Source: Rubrivivax sp. (lineage in GTDB: Bacteria > Pseudomonadota > Gammaproteobacteria > Burkholderiales > Burkholderiaceae_C). From it: DNA of 64,000 nt. Position 1 is the stretch's first letter. The number at the start of each line of letters is the position of its first letter. The translations under genes and the position numbers were made by a program. The notes beneath the pieces were generated by a model, which was not told where the DNA came from, searched no databases, and saw only the letters and a list, made by a program, of their open reading frames with translations. Location of the stretch: assembly GCA_027487905.1 (NCBI GenBank), contig JAIYCR010000033.1:1-64000 (forward strand), read 5' to 3'. Shown here in pieces: positions 1 through 7,520 of this stretch.

Positions 1-180
1 CACGTGCAGGACCTCGGGCCGACCTGGCATGCGGTGGGCGCCTACCACTCGCGCACGCCGGCGCTGCAGACCCGCTACGCCAACGGCATTGCGCAGGTGC
101 TGGCGCAATGGGGGGTGATAGCCGGACATTCCGCGCCAACGACTGCCCGCGCGGCCGATGAGAAAGGGACCAAACGGTAG
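1..180 (+). CDS. Lytic transglycosylase, C-terminal fragment
   Basis: The reading frame is open from the first base of the window to TAG at 178-180, so only the last 59 residues are seen. The motif VGAYHSRTP and the following RYANGIAQVL resemble the C-terminal end of small IagB/VirB1-type SLT lytic transglycosylases, where VGAYHS.TP is common. Such enzymes locally cleave peptidoglycan, often to let a secretion, pilus or flagellar apparatus through the wall. The catalytic Glu lies upstream of the window, so activity cannot be judged. Identification is moderate because only the tail is visible. Confidence 0.6.
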   Translation, partial: HVQDLGPTWHAVGAYHSRTPALQTRYANGIAQVLAQWGVIAGHSAPTTARAADEKGTKR

Positions 181-222
181 ATCTTTGTGTCATGCCGAAT
201 GGAGATGGAACGATTTCAAATA

Positions 223-246
223 GATCAATACACTCACATTGATCAA
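223..246. promoter_or_regulatory. Inverted repeat upstream of the SodC-like lipoprotein gene
   Basis: GATCAAT (223-229), 8 bp, ATTGATC (238-244) form a perfect 7-bp dyad, and TTGATCAA (239-246) is itself palindromic. The dyad sits in an unusually AT-rich 98-bp gap, 33 bp before the ATG at 279. A regulator site is plausible. The arms resemble half an FNR box but the spacing is wrong for FNR, so no factor is named. Confidence 0.35.
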
Positions 247-278
247 ATTGGTTCATCATTCATCCACCAGGACGCGCC

Positions 279-842
279 ATGCCCGCCACTGCCCTGCGCA
301 CCACGGCCTGCTTCATCGCAGGATGGGCCAGCCTGCTCCTCGGCGCCGGGTGCGCCACCTCGCCCATTCCCGCGGGAGGCGACGGGCCGGTGTTCCATGC
401 GGTGATGCGACCGGTTCAGGGCGGACCCACGCTGGGGGTGCTGCACTTCGCCAGCCAGGACGCGCACCTGGAGGTTTCGGGCCGGTTGGTGATGTCCAGC
501 GAGAGCGAGCCGATGGCGCTGGTGGTGCTCCATGCGCCCGACTGCCCCACCGGCGAACAGCCGGGCGTGGCAGCCCGGGTGTTCGACCCCGCAGGCCGCA
601 CGCTCAAGCCCGATCGGCGGCAGGACGGCCCCGCCGCGCTGCTGGGTTGGCTCACGCCCGACGGTGGCAGCATGGACGCCGGCCACATCCGCAGCCGCCG
701 CCTGGAACTGGCCGGCGGCAGCATGTTCGACATCCGGGGCCGCCCGGTGGCGCTGTTCAGGCAGCAGCAACTGGGCGCGTCGACGCACCGCAGGGCCTTG
801 CCGCTGCCGGTGGCCTGCGGCGTGGTGACGGCGGCGGGGTGA
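279..842 (+). CDS. Putative lipoprotein with degenerate Cu/Zn-SOD-like fold
   Basis: 187 residues. A hydrophobic N-terminal stretch ends in LLLGAGC, so export with lipidation at Cys25 is likely although the lipobox is not ideal. The order of the conserved blocks recalls periplasmic SodC: VLHAPDC where SodC has HIH..GDC, a DPAGR block, LGWLTPDGG where SodC has GDLPNL...DG, then GRPVALF (SodC GRAVVVH) and a terminal VACGVV (SodC ACGVI). Only one of the expected His ligands is obvious, so copper/zinc dismutase activity is unlikely. Possible roles are a structural or chaperone-like periplasmic protein. It stands alone between the transglycosylase and a convergent gene. The fold assignment is inference from motif order; the signal sequence is seen directly. 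Confidence 0.5.
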   Translation: MPATALRTTACFIAGWASLLLGAGCATSPIPAGGDGPVFHAVMRPVQGGPTLGVLHFASQDAHLEVSGRLVMSSESEPMALVVLHAPDCPTGEQPGVAARVFDPAGRTLKPDRRQDGPAALLGWLTPDGGSMDAGHIRSRRLELAGGSMFDIRGRPVALFRQQQLGASTHRRALPLPVACGVVTAAG

Positions 843-955
843 GGCTTCGGTGTGAGGTCTCGGGCTTGAGCCTTCGGGGCTGAGGCTTCCAGGCCGGTGC
901 GGTGCGGCGGACCGCGCAAGGCCGCATTCCCGTCGGCTGCCTGCCGGCGACCTTG

Positions 956-2011
956 TCAGGCCCTGCCGCTCGTGCCGCTCCCGGCATTCCAGCGCTCGGC
1001 AAGCGCCCGCGACGCGGTCGACACGCGTCCGTGATCGACGAGCACCACGTCCAGGCCGGCATCGTCCACCCGGCCGAGGGCATGGACGATCGCGGCATCG
1101 ATCCATCCGGAGTCGTTCCCGAACGCTCCCCCACCAAGCCGGGTGAGCAGCACGGTGGCCGAGCCGCCCTGCGCCGCGCGCGCCCTGGCTGCCACCAGCG
1201 TGGCCTCGTAGGCGGCTTCGAGCACCAGCTGGGCGAACGGTGCCCAGCGGCCCGGCTCGTGCTCACCGTAGGCCACCGGCAGCGCCGAGCAGAAGGCCTG
1301 ACTCACGATGGTGCGCAGGCCCGCCGGCGCATCGGTCACCTCGACGTCCTGGTGCAGACCGATGGCCAGACGCCCGCGAAGCCGGTCACGCTCGCCCGGT
1401 GTCGCGTTGTCCAGAAGCCGCCCGATCGCATCCAGGCCGCTGGCGGTGCACAGGGCATAGCCATTGCGCAGGGTCCACAGCGCGGCGGTGGGCAGGCCGA
1501 GCGCACCGGACAAGGCCTCCCCCATCGGCGCCAAGGCGTTGAGTTGCCGATCCGCCCGCTGGCCCAGTCCGTCACCCAGCGGCACGAGGTCGTTGCGATA
1601 GATGGTGGCCGCGCCTGCGGCGATCGCGCAGGCCGGACCCTGGGTGGGATCGTCCTGGTATCGCGTGACGCCCTGTTCAGGCGTCACCTCCGGCCCGATC
1701 ATCTCCAGCAGGTTGAACTGGGAGGCCACCTGGAAGAGCGCGCCGCTCCATGCCGGATCCGCATGCAGGGCGCGCACGTCGGCAGCGAGGCAGCGCACGC
1801 GGGTGCGGGTGCGGGTGCCCGGAGCCGGCGCTGCCAGCGCCGCAGCGCGCTTGCGCAGGTCGTCCAGCGTGGGCAGCTCGAGCGTACCGATGCGCGCCAG
1901 CCGTCGGCCGTCGGCCATCGAGACGAGATGGCCGTCGATGGCCCGCAACCGTGCACGGGTGTCATCGCCCGACCGCTCCCTGAATCCCGTGATTCGTTCG
2001 AACCAGTCCAT
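956..2011 (-). CDS. Conserved protein of unknown function (macro-like Gly-rich motif)
   Basis: 351 residues from ATG at 2011 (MDWFERITGF); the frame stays open upstream but overlaps the divergent feruloyl-CoA synthase gene, so the shorter start is chosen. Conserved-looking blocks are LFQVASQFNLLEM, the TPEQGVTRYQDDPTQGPACA block, VSQAFCSALPVAY, FAQLVLEAAYEATL and LLTRLGGGAFGNDSGWIDAAI. The GGGAFGN loop followed by a beta strand recalls nucleotide or ADP-ribose loops of macro/PARG-type folds, but no catalytic signature can be assigned. No signal peptide or membrane segment is seen, so it is probably cytosolic. I recognise the family only as a bacterial conserved hypothetical. It is divergent from the feruloyl-CoA synthase gene with about 106 bp between starts. 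Confidence 0.7.
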   Translation of the reverse strand: MDWFERITGFRERSGDDTRARLRAIDGHLVSMADGRRLARIGTLELPTLDDLRKRAAALAAPAPGTRTRTRVRCLAADVRALHADPAWSGALFQVASQFNLLEMIGPEVTPEQGVTRYQDDPTQGPACAIAAGAATIYRNDLVPLGDGLGQRADRQLNALAPMGEALSGALGLPTAALWTLRNGYALCTASGLDAIGRLLDNATPGERDRLRGRLAIGLHQDVEVTDAPAGLRTIVSQAFCSALPVAYGEHEPGRWAPFAQLVLEAAYEATLVAARARAAQGGSATVLLTRLGGGAFGNDSGWIDAAIVHALGRVDDAGLDVVLVDHGRVSTASRALAERWNAGSGTSGRA

Positions 2012-2117
2012 GTCCTTCCTCAGCCGAGGCGGCCATCCCACCCTGCAGCCAAGGGCAGCCGCTGCACCAGCCCTTAGCATGCCCGTCTTCAACACCCGGA
2101 TGTGCATGGAGTCTGTC

Positions 2118-3932
2118 ATGGTCGCCCGCGATTCCGTCCCCTTCGACGACCCGCGCCTGCTCGCCCCGCCGCGGGCGGTTCGCGTGGGATTCGACGACGG
2201 CAGCTTCGTGCTGCGCTCGCCTGAGCCGCTCAAGCCCTATGCCCGCTGCACCGGCGAATGGCTGGAGCGCTGGGCCAACGAGACGCCCGACGCCCCGGCC
2301 TTCGCCGAGCGCCGGCCCGACGGCGAGTGGCGACGCCTGTCGTGGCAGCAGGTTCGCGAGCAGGTGGGCCGCATCGCGCAGGGCCTGCTCGGGCTCGGGC
2401 TTGCGCCTCAGTCGCCGCTGGTCGTGCTGTCCGACAACGCGCTGGACCACCTGCTGATCGTGCTGGCGGCCCAGCACGTGGGCATTGCCACCTGCACCGT
2501 GTCCAGCGCCTACTGCCGGCTGACCAAGGACCACAGCAAGATCCACGGCATCCTGAACACGCTGGGCCCCGCACTGGTCTATGCCGACCGTGCGGACGTC
2601 TATGGCCCGGCCCTCGCGTCGGCCGGGCTGCACGCGGTCACCGTGTTCAGCCACGGTGCCCAGACCTTCCCCGGCGCCTTGGCCTTCGAGGCGCTGGCCC
2701 GAAGTGCCGAAGGCCCGGACGTGGCCCGCGCCTTCGAGGCCATCACGCCCGACACCCACGCCAAGTACCTGCTGACCTCCGGCTCCACCGGCCATCCGAA
2801 GGTGGTCATCAACACCCACCGCATGCTGTGCGCCAACCAGCAGATGGTGGCCCAGGGCTGGCGTTTCCTGGAGCACGAGAAGCCGGTGCTCTGCGACTGG
2901 CTGCCGTGGAGCCACACCTTCGGCGGCAACCACAACCTGCATCTGGTGATGCGCAACGGCGGCACGCTCGTCATCGACGAAGGCCGGCCCGCGCCGGGGC
3001 TGGTGGAGAAGTCGCTGGCCAACCTGGTGGAGGTGCAGCCCACGCTGTACTTCAACGTGCCGCGCGGCCTGGACCTGCTGCTGCCCCTGCTGGAGGCCGA
3101 CGCCGCCGCGGCGCAGCGCTTCTTCGAACGGCTGCGCATGGTGTTCTACGCCGGTGCGGCGCTGCCGCAGGCCACCTGGGACCGGCTGCAGGCTTTGGCC
3201 CGCCGCGTGCGCGGCGCGGACGTCTGGCTCACCACCTCCTGGGGCTCGACCGAGACGGCGCCCGCCGTCACCGGCGCGCACTTCCGGCTGGATCGGGCGG
3301 GCAACATCGGCGTTCCCCTTCCCGGTGTGGAGCTGAAGTTCGTGCCCAACGGCGGCAAGCTGGAAATGCGCGTGCGCGGCGTGAACGTCACGCCCGGCTA
3401 CCGCGACGCGCCTCAGCTCACCGCACAGGCCTTCGACGCCGAGGGCTACTACTGCATCGGCGACGCGGGCCGGCTGGTCGACGACGCGGCGCCCGAGCGG
3501 GGCGTCCTCTTCGACGGCCGCGTGGCCGAGGACTTCAAGCTCACCACAGGCACCTGGGTGTCGGTGGGCACGCTGCGGGTGCGGGTGGTGTCGGCGCTGG
3601 CGCCACTCGCGCAGGACGTGGTGGTCACCGGCCACGACCGCGACCAGGTCGGCGTGCTGGTGTTCCCGTCGGCCGCGGGGGCTGCGCTGCCGCGCGAGGC
3701 ACTGCACGCCCGCATCGGCGCCGCACTCGCCAGCCTGAAGGCCGAGGGCGGTGGCTCGTCGCAGGCGCCAGTGCGGGCCCTGGTGCTCGACGAGCCGCCA
3801 AGCGTCGAGGCCGGCGAGCTTACCGACAAGGGCTACATCAACCAGGGCGCGGTGCTGCGGCGCCGCGCCGACCGGGTCGCGGCGCTCTACGCCGGTGGCC
3901 CCGAGGTCGTTCACCAGGAGTCCCTGCCATGA
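2118..3932 (+). CDS. fcs: Feruloyl-CoA synthase
   Basis: 604 residues. This ANL-superfamily ligase activates ferulate or another hydroxycinnamate to the CoA thioester with ATP. The phosphate-binding loop LLTSGSTGHPKVV is at about residue 218, the WGSTETAP motif at about 375, YYCIGDAGRL at about 445, and a C-terminal LTDKGYINQ carrying the likely catalytic Lys at about 570. ATG at 2118 is chosen because GGAG at 2108-2111 lies 6 nt upstream; ATGs at 2079, 2100 and 2106 are alternatives. The length fits feruloyl-CoA synthases (about 600) better than general acyl-CoA synthetases. The stop codon overlaps the start of the crotonase gene (ATGA), so the two are translationally coupled. Substrate specificity within hydroxycinnamates is inferred. 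Confidence 0.85.
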   Translation: MVARDSVPFDDPRLLAPPRAVRVGFDDGSFVLRSPEPLKPYARCTGEWLERWANETPDAPAFAERRPDGEWRRLSWQQVREQVGRIAQGLLGLGLAPQSPLVVLSDNALDHLLIVLAAQHVGIATCTVSSAYCRLTKDHSKIHGILNTLGPALVYADRADVYGPALASAGLHAVTVFSHGAQTFPGALAFEALARSAEGPDVARAFEAITPDTHAKYLLTSGSTGHPKVVINTHRMLCANQQMVAQGWRFLEHEKPVLCDWLPWSHTFGGNHNLHLVMRNGGTLVIDEGRPAPGLVEKSLANLVEVQPTLYFNVPRGLDLLLPLLEADAAAAQRFFERLRMVFYAGAALPQATWDRLQALARRVRGADVWLTTSWGSTETAPAVTGAHFRLDRAGNIGVPLPGVELKFVPNGGKLEMRVRGVNVTPGYRDAPQLTAQAFDAEGYYCIGDAGRLVDDAAPERGVLFDGRVAEDFKLTTGTWVSVGTLRVRVVSALAPLAQDVVVTGHDRDQVGVLVFPSAAGAALPREALHARIGAALASLKAEGGGSSQAPVRALVLDEPPSVEAGELTDKGYINQGAVLRRRADRVAALYAGGPEVVHQESLP

Positions 3933-4747
3933 CGCTGTCCCTTCGCCCCGTGGAGGGTTTGCTCGCCCAGCTGCCGCTGCTGCAGGTCGAGGCCGACGGC
4001 CCGGTGGTGCACATCCGCCTGAACCGCCCCGACAAGCGCAATGCGGTGAGCGACGCGCTGGTGCGTCAGCTGCAGACGGCCTTCGTCAACCTGCCCCAGG
4101 AGGCGCGCGTCGCGGTGCTCAGCGGCGCAGGCCGGCATTTCTGCGCCGGCCTGGACCTGTCGGAGGTGACCGAGCAGGACGTGACCCAGGGCATCCACCA
4201 CTCGCGGCTGTGGCACGCGGCTTTCGACCAGATCCAGTTCGGCCCTGTGCCGGTGATCGCGGTGCTGCACGGCGCAGTCGTCGGCGGCGGCCTGGAACTG
4301 GCGGCCACCGCCCACCTGCGCGTGGCCGAGCGCAGCGCCTTCTACGGCCTGCCCGAGGGCCAGCGCGGCATCTTCGTGGGCGGTGGCGGCTCGGTGCGCA
4401 TCGCCCGGCTGGTGGGCGTGCCGCGGATGACCGACCTGATGCTCACCGGCCGCGTGTTCGATGCCGACGAAGGCCAGGCCGCGGGCTTGTCCAACTACCT
4501 GGTCGATGACGGCCAGGGCCTGGCCCACGCACTGTCGCTGGCCGAGAAGGTGGCCTCCAACGCGCCGCTGTCCAACTACGCCATCACCCAGGCCCTGCCG
4601 CGCATCGTCGAGATGGCGCCGTCCGAGGGCCTGTTCGTCGAGGCGCTGATGTCGGCCATCGCCCAGGGCGACGAGGCCGCCAAGCAGCGCGTGCGCGACT
4701 TCCTGGAGAAGCGGGCGGGGAAGGTGGGGAAGGGGGGGAAGGAGTGA
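3929..4747 (+). CDS. Enoyl-CoA hydratase/crotonase family protein (hydroxycinnamoyl-CoA side-chain catabolism)
   Basis: 272 residues; the ATG overlaps the feruloyl-CoA synthase stop by 4 nt. Crotonase features: HFCAGLDLSEV for the oxyanion hole, GAVVGGGLELAATAH for the second oxyanion strand with the first acidic residue, and GLPEGQRGI with the second acidic residue. Both Glu positions of classical hydratases are therefore kept. It may hydrate feruloyl-CoA as part of a beta-oxidative or retro-aldol chain-shortening route. The sequence does not decide between a plain hydratase and a hydratase/lyase releasing vanillin. No aldehyde dehydrogenase or thiolase follows. The C-terminus is a Gly/Lys-rich tail (AGKVGKGGKE). 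Family assignment is firm; the reaction is inferred from the partner gene. Confidence 0.85.
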   Translation: MTLSLRPVEGLLAQLPLLQVEADGPVVHIRLNRPDKRNAVSDALVRQLQTAFVNLPQEARVAVLSGAGRHFCAGLDLSEVTEQDVTQGIHHSRLWHAAFDQIQFGPVPVIAVLHGAVVGGGLELAATAHLRVAERSAFYGLPEGQRGIFVGGGGSVRIARLVGVPRMTDLMLTGRVFDADEGQAAGLSNYLVDDGQGLAHALSLAEKVASNAPLSNYAITQALPRIVEMAPSEGLFVEALMSAIAQGDEAAKQRVRDFLEKRAGKVGKGGKE

Positions 4748-4753
4748 GGAGGG

Positions 4754-4770
4754 GCAGGGCTTCGCCCTGC
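4754..4770. terminator. Hairpin between convergent genes
   Basis: GCAGGGC-TTC-GCCCTGC is a perfect 7-bp stem with a three-base loop, placed 6 bp after the crotonase stop and 13 bp from the convergent dehydrogenase stop. It lacks a T-run on either strand, so it may act as a weak or bidirectional end signal. Confidence 0.45.
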
Positions 4771-4783
4771 GGTCACGGCCACC

Positions 4784-5668
4784 TCAGCCCGCGACCTGCC
4801 GGCGCCTGAGTTCCAGGATCACGCCGCTGTGGTCCAGGTCGCCATCGCCGTGATCGACCATCTCGGCGAAGAGCGAATCCACCACGCCCAGCACGGAGAG
4901 CTCCAGGCCGAGCGTCCTGGACAACGCCAGCGCAGTGCGCGTGTCCTTGAGTTGGTAGCGGGCGGGCCCGCCCGGCTCGAAGCGGCCCTCGACCATCCGA
5001 AGGCCATGCTGGCGCAGGATGGCCGAGTCGGCGAAGCCGCCAAGAAGCGCTTCGCGCACGCGCTGCGGGTCGGCGCCGCCCCGCTCGGCGAGCAGCAGGC
5101 CCTCGGCGACGGCGGCGATGGTCGTGGCCACCACCATCTGGTTGACGAGCTTGCTCAACTGGCCGGCGCCGGCGGGCCCGACATGGGTCGGATTGCCCAG
5201 GACCTCGAACAGGCCGCGCACGCGTTCGAAGGTTTCCAGGCGGCCACCGGCCATGATGGCCAACCGCCCGGCCTCTGCGCCCGCCTCGCCGCCCGACACC
5301 GGCGCGTCCAGGTAATCGATGCCCCTGGCCCGCGCCAGGTCCGCCTGGCGGCGCGCCGTTTCCACCGGGATGGAGCTCATCACGACCAGCGTGCTGCCCG
5401 GTCGCATGAAGGCGAGCACGCCTTGATCTCCCAGCAGCACGTCATCGCAGACCGGACCGCTGCTGAGCATGCAGACCACCACGTCTGCGCCCCGCGCCGA
5501 TTGCGCCGCGTCTGCGCACACCTGCACGCCATAGGGCAGCAGCCGCTCGGCCTTGTCGGCGGTGCGGTTCCAGGCCTGCACCGAGTGGCCGGCCTGCGCC
5601 AGCCGCCGCGCCATGTGCACGCCCATGATTCCGGTGCCGACGAAGCCCACAGCGGCCAGTGTGCTCAT
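4784..5668 (-). CDS. NAD(P)-dependent beta-hydroxyacid dehydrogenase (3-HIBDH/tartronate semialdehyde reductase family)
   Basis: 294 residues. N-terminal Rossmann motif VGFVGTGIMGVHMARRL with a following WNRTADKAE stretch, the substrate-binding block DAPVSGGEAGAEAG at about residue 120, and the catalytic Lys in GQLSKLVNQM at about 172. These mark the 3-hydroxyisobutyrate/2-hydroxy-3-oxopropionate/L-threonate dehydrogenase family, which interconverts beta-hydroxyacids and semialdehydes. It is the last gene of a three-gene leftward operon and its ATG overlaps the ABM-gene stop by 4 nt. The exact substrate is unknown; the nearby TRAP transporter and gluconokinase favour a short sugar acid. Confidence 0.85.
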   Translation of the reverse strand: MSTLAAVGFVGTGIMGVHMARRLAQAGHSVQAWNRTADKAERLLPYGVQVCADAAQSARGADVVVCMLSSGPVCDDVLLGDQGVLAFMRPGSTLVVMSSIPVETARRQADLARARGIDYLDAPVSGGEAGAEAGRLAIMAGGRLETFERVRGLFEVLGNPTHVGPAGAGQLSKLVNQMVVATTIAAVAEGLLLAERGGADPQRVREALLGGFADSAILRQHGLRMVEGRFEPGGPARYQLKDTRTALALSRTLGLELSVLGVVDSLFAEMVDHGDGDLDHSGVILELRRRQVAG

Positions 5669-5976
5669 GGCCGGGCCTCGATCAGCCGGCCCCGGCGCAA
5701 CGGTCGCTCACCGGCCAGAAGCGCGGAGCGGGCCTGCCTGAACGCTGCCAGGTGAAGGGACCGCCCGTGCAACTCGAAAGCCTCCGGGTTGTCGTAGACC
5801 TCGAAGAACAGCAGCGCAGGCGGCGTCTCGCCGATGGAGGTCACCTGGAACTGCCGACAGCCCGGCTCGAGCGCCAGGCACTGCGCCGCGAACGCCGTGG
5901 CCAGTGCGGCGAGTTTCTCGTGCTGCCCGGGCTGGGCCAGCAGTTCGGCGAGCACGACCAGAGGCCCCTCGCTCAT
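5665..5976 (-). CDS. ABM-domain protein, putative quinol monooxygenase (YgiN-like)
   Basis: 103 residues forming one antibiotic-biosynthesis-monooxygenase-type ferredoxin-like barrel: VVLAELLAQPGQHEKL, EPGCRQFQV, LLFFEVYDNPEAFELH. Small ABM proteins act as dimers, as cofactor-free monooxygenases or as sugar mutarotase-like (RhaM) enzymes, and are often encoded in sugar-acid operons. ATGA overlaps link it to the genes on both sides (5665-5668 and 5973-5976), so all three products are probably made in matched amounts. No catalytic claim can be made from sequence. Confidence 0.75.
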   Translation of the reverse strand: MSEGPLVVLAELLAQPGQHEKLAALATAFAAQCLALEPGCRQFQVTSIGETPPALLFFEVYDNPEAFELHGRSLHLAAFRQARSALLAGERPLRRGRLIEARP

Positions 5977-7334
5977 CGTTCACCCGCGCCCGGCACGACG
6001 CGGGCGGCGCGCTCCATCTCCTGACGCAGCGCGACGACGTCCAGGTCGCGGTCGAGCACCACGTCGTCGACGCACACGATGGTGTCCCGCGCCACCGCCC
6101 GCTTGAGCTTCACGTTGTGGGCCAGACCGATGGGCAATGCGCCGACCGCCAGGCTGCGGCTCGCCGGAATCGCATTGGCCCACACCGCATAGCCGCCTTC
6201 GCCATCCAGCATCTCCCCGGGCTTGAGGTCGCGCTTGGCGGTGGCCACGGCATCGCCGCGGAACTCCTTGCAGCTGCCGGTGGCCTCGCCGCGCAGCACG
6301 GCCGACAGCACGCTGATGCTGGTCTCCAGCCCGATCATGTGGAAGGGCCGCCACATCGAGCCATACCAGCCCGAAGGATCGACCAGCAGGCCGTACTGCT
6401 TGAAGCAGGCCTTCGCGTATTCGTTCGGTGCCTTGAAGGTCACGAACACGCCATAGCGGATGTTGTTGAAGACCTCCCGGCCATCCGGCTCCTGGCTGGC
6501 TGCGATGTCCACCAGGCCGCTGCGTGCGAGCCGGCCGCCATCGGCGACTGGCCGGAAGACCTTGGCCAGATCATGCAGACCGGTGGATGGAAAGGCCAGG
6601 CCGTCGTCGGGGCAATCCAGCCCCGTGCCATTGGCTACTGCCGCCATCTCGATGGCCGCCTTGGTGCCGTCGGTGAACGAGTTGTACATCTTCGGGTTGA
6701 AGTCGCCCTTGGCCACCTCCTCTTCGCTCCAGCCGAAGAAACCCCAGACCGTGTCGGGCGTGGAGTAGCGATAACGCGGCTCGAAGTTCATGCCCTTACC
6801 GGCCGAGGTGATCTCGAAGCCGCAGGCCCGTGCCCAGTCCACCAGTTCGCAGATGATGGCGGGCTGGTCGCCGTAGGCCATGCTGTAGACCAGGTTCTTC
6901 GCCCTTGCCCGGGCGGCGATCAGCGGACCGCACATCGCATCGGCTTCCACGTTCACCATCACCACGTGCTTGCCGCCGTCGATGGCAGCCAGCGCATGGC
7001 GCACGCCGGCGATGGGGTGACCGGTTGCTTCGATGATGCATTCGATCTCAGGGCAGTCGGACAGCGCCGCCGCGTTGTCCAGTACGCAGGTCCTGCCCGA
7101 CTTGACTGCGTCGCCCAGCGACCTGGCTTCGTAGCGCTCGGTGGCCCAGCCCACGCGCGCCAGAGAGGCACGCGCCTTGGCCACGTCCAGGTCGGCCACG
7201 CCGACGATGTGCAGCCCCTCGATGTGCCGGGCTTGCGACAGGATCATCGAGCCGAACTTGCCGGCGCCGATCAGGCCAACGCGGACGGGGCGACCAGCAG
7301 CCACGCGGGCGGCCAGGAGGGAGTGGAGGTTCAT
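5973..7334 (-). CDS. COG4091-type oxidoreductase: homoserine-dehydrogenase-like domain plus SAF domain
   Basis: 453 residues from ATG at 7334 (MNLHSLLAAR). The N-terminal Rossmann motif VRVGLIGAGKFGSMIL is followed by VGVADLDVAKARASL. The middle has YGDQPAIICELVDWAR and GKGMNFEPRYRYSTPDTVWG. The C-terminal third has a SAF-like stretch with LDGEGGYAVW and PIGLAHNVKLKRAVA. This family has been called predicted homoserine dehydrogenase or FlgA-like because of the SAF domain; neither name fits the context. It heads the three-gene operon with the ABM protein and the beta-hydroxyacid dehydrogenase. An NAD(P)-linked step on a polyol or sugar acid is plausible but unproven. Confidence 0.8.
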   Translation of the reverse strand: MNLHSLLAARVAAGRPVRVGLIGAGKFGSMILSQARHIEGLHIVGVADLDVAKARASLARVGWATERYEARSLGDAVKSGRTCVLDNAAALSDCPEIECIIEATGHPIAGVRHALAAIDGGKHVVMVNVEADAMCGPLIAARARAKNLVYSMAYGDQPAIICELVDWARACGFEITSAGKGMNFEPRYRYSTPDTVWGFFGWSEEEVAKGDFNPKMYNSFTDGTKAAIEMAAVANGTGLDCPDDGLAFPSTGLHDLAKVFRPVADGGRLARSGLVDIAASQEPDGREVFNNIRYGVFVTFKAPNEYAKACFKQYGLLVDPSGWYGSMWRPFHMIGLETSISVLSAVLRGEATGSCKEFRGDAVATAKRDLKPGEMLDGEGGYAVWANAIPASRSLAVGALPIGLAHNVKLKRAVARDTIVCVDDVVLDRDLDVVALRQEMERAARVVPGAGER

Positions 7335-7479
7335 GAGCGGAGTCCTTGACTGAAGGTTGGGCCGCGTGTTGGCCGCGGCGGATGCACGCATCTGCCCGAA
7401 GGCGTTCCGGGGCAGTGCGGTGGCTTCGAAGCACGGGGATGCCCGCGGCTGTCTGCCTTCAGTCTAGGAATCGAATCAG

Positions 7480-7495
7480 CTTAGAACAACTTAGA
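7480..7495. promoter_or_regulatory. AT-rich control region with phased direct repeats
   Basis: The 186-bp gap between the COG4091 gene start (7334) and the end of the LysR gene (7521) is locally AT-rich. CTTAGA occurs twice, 10 bp apart (7480-7485 and 7490-7495), i.e. on the same DNA face. This is a plausible regulator-binding stretch for the leftward catabolic operon; no clear -35/-10 pair was recognised. Confidence 0.3.
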
Positions 7496-7520
7496 TTTGC
7501 ATTCTTTATTGTTAGAAACC

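Noticed and set aside
1962-3914. A 650-codon leftward frame opposite feruloyl-CoA synthase
   Set aside because: Antisense shadow of a gene with complete ANL motifs.
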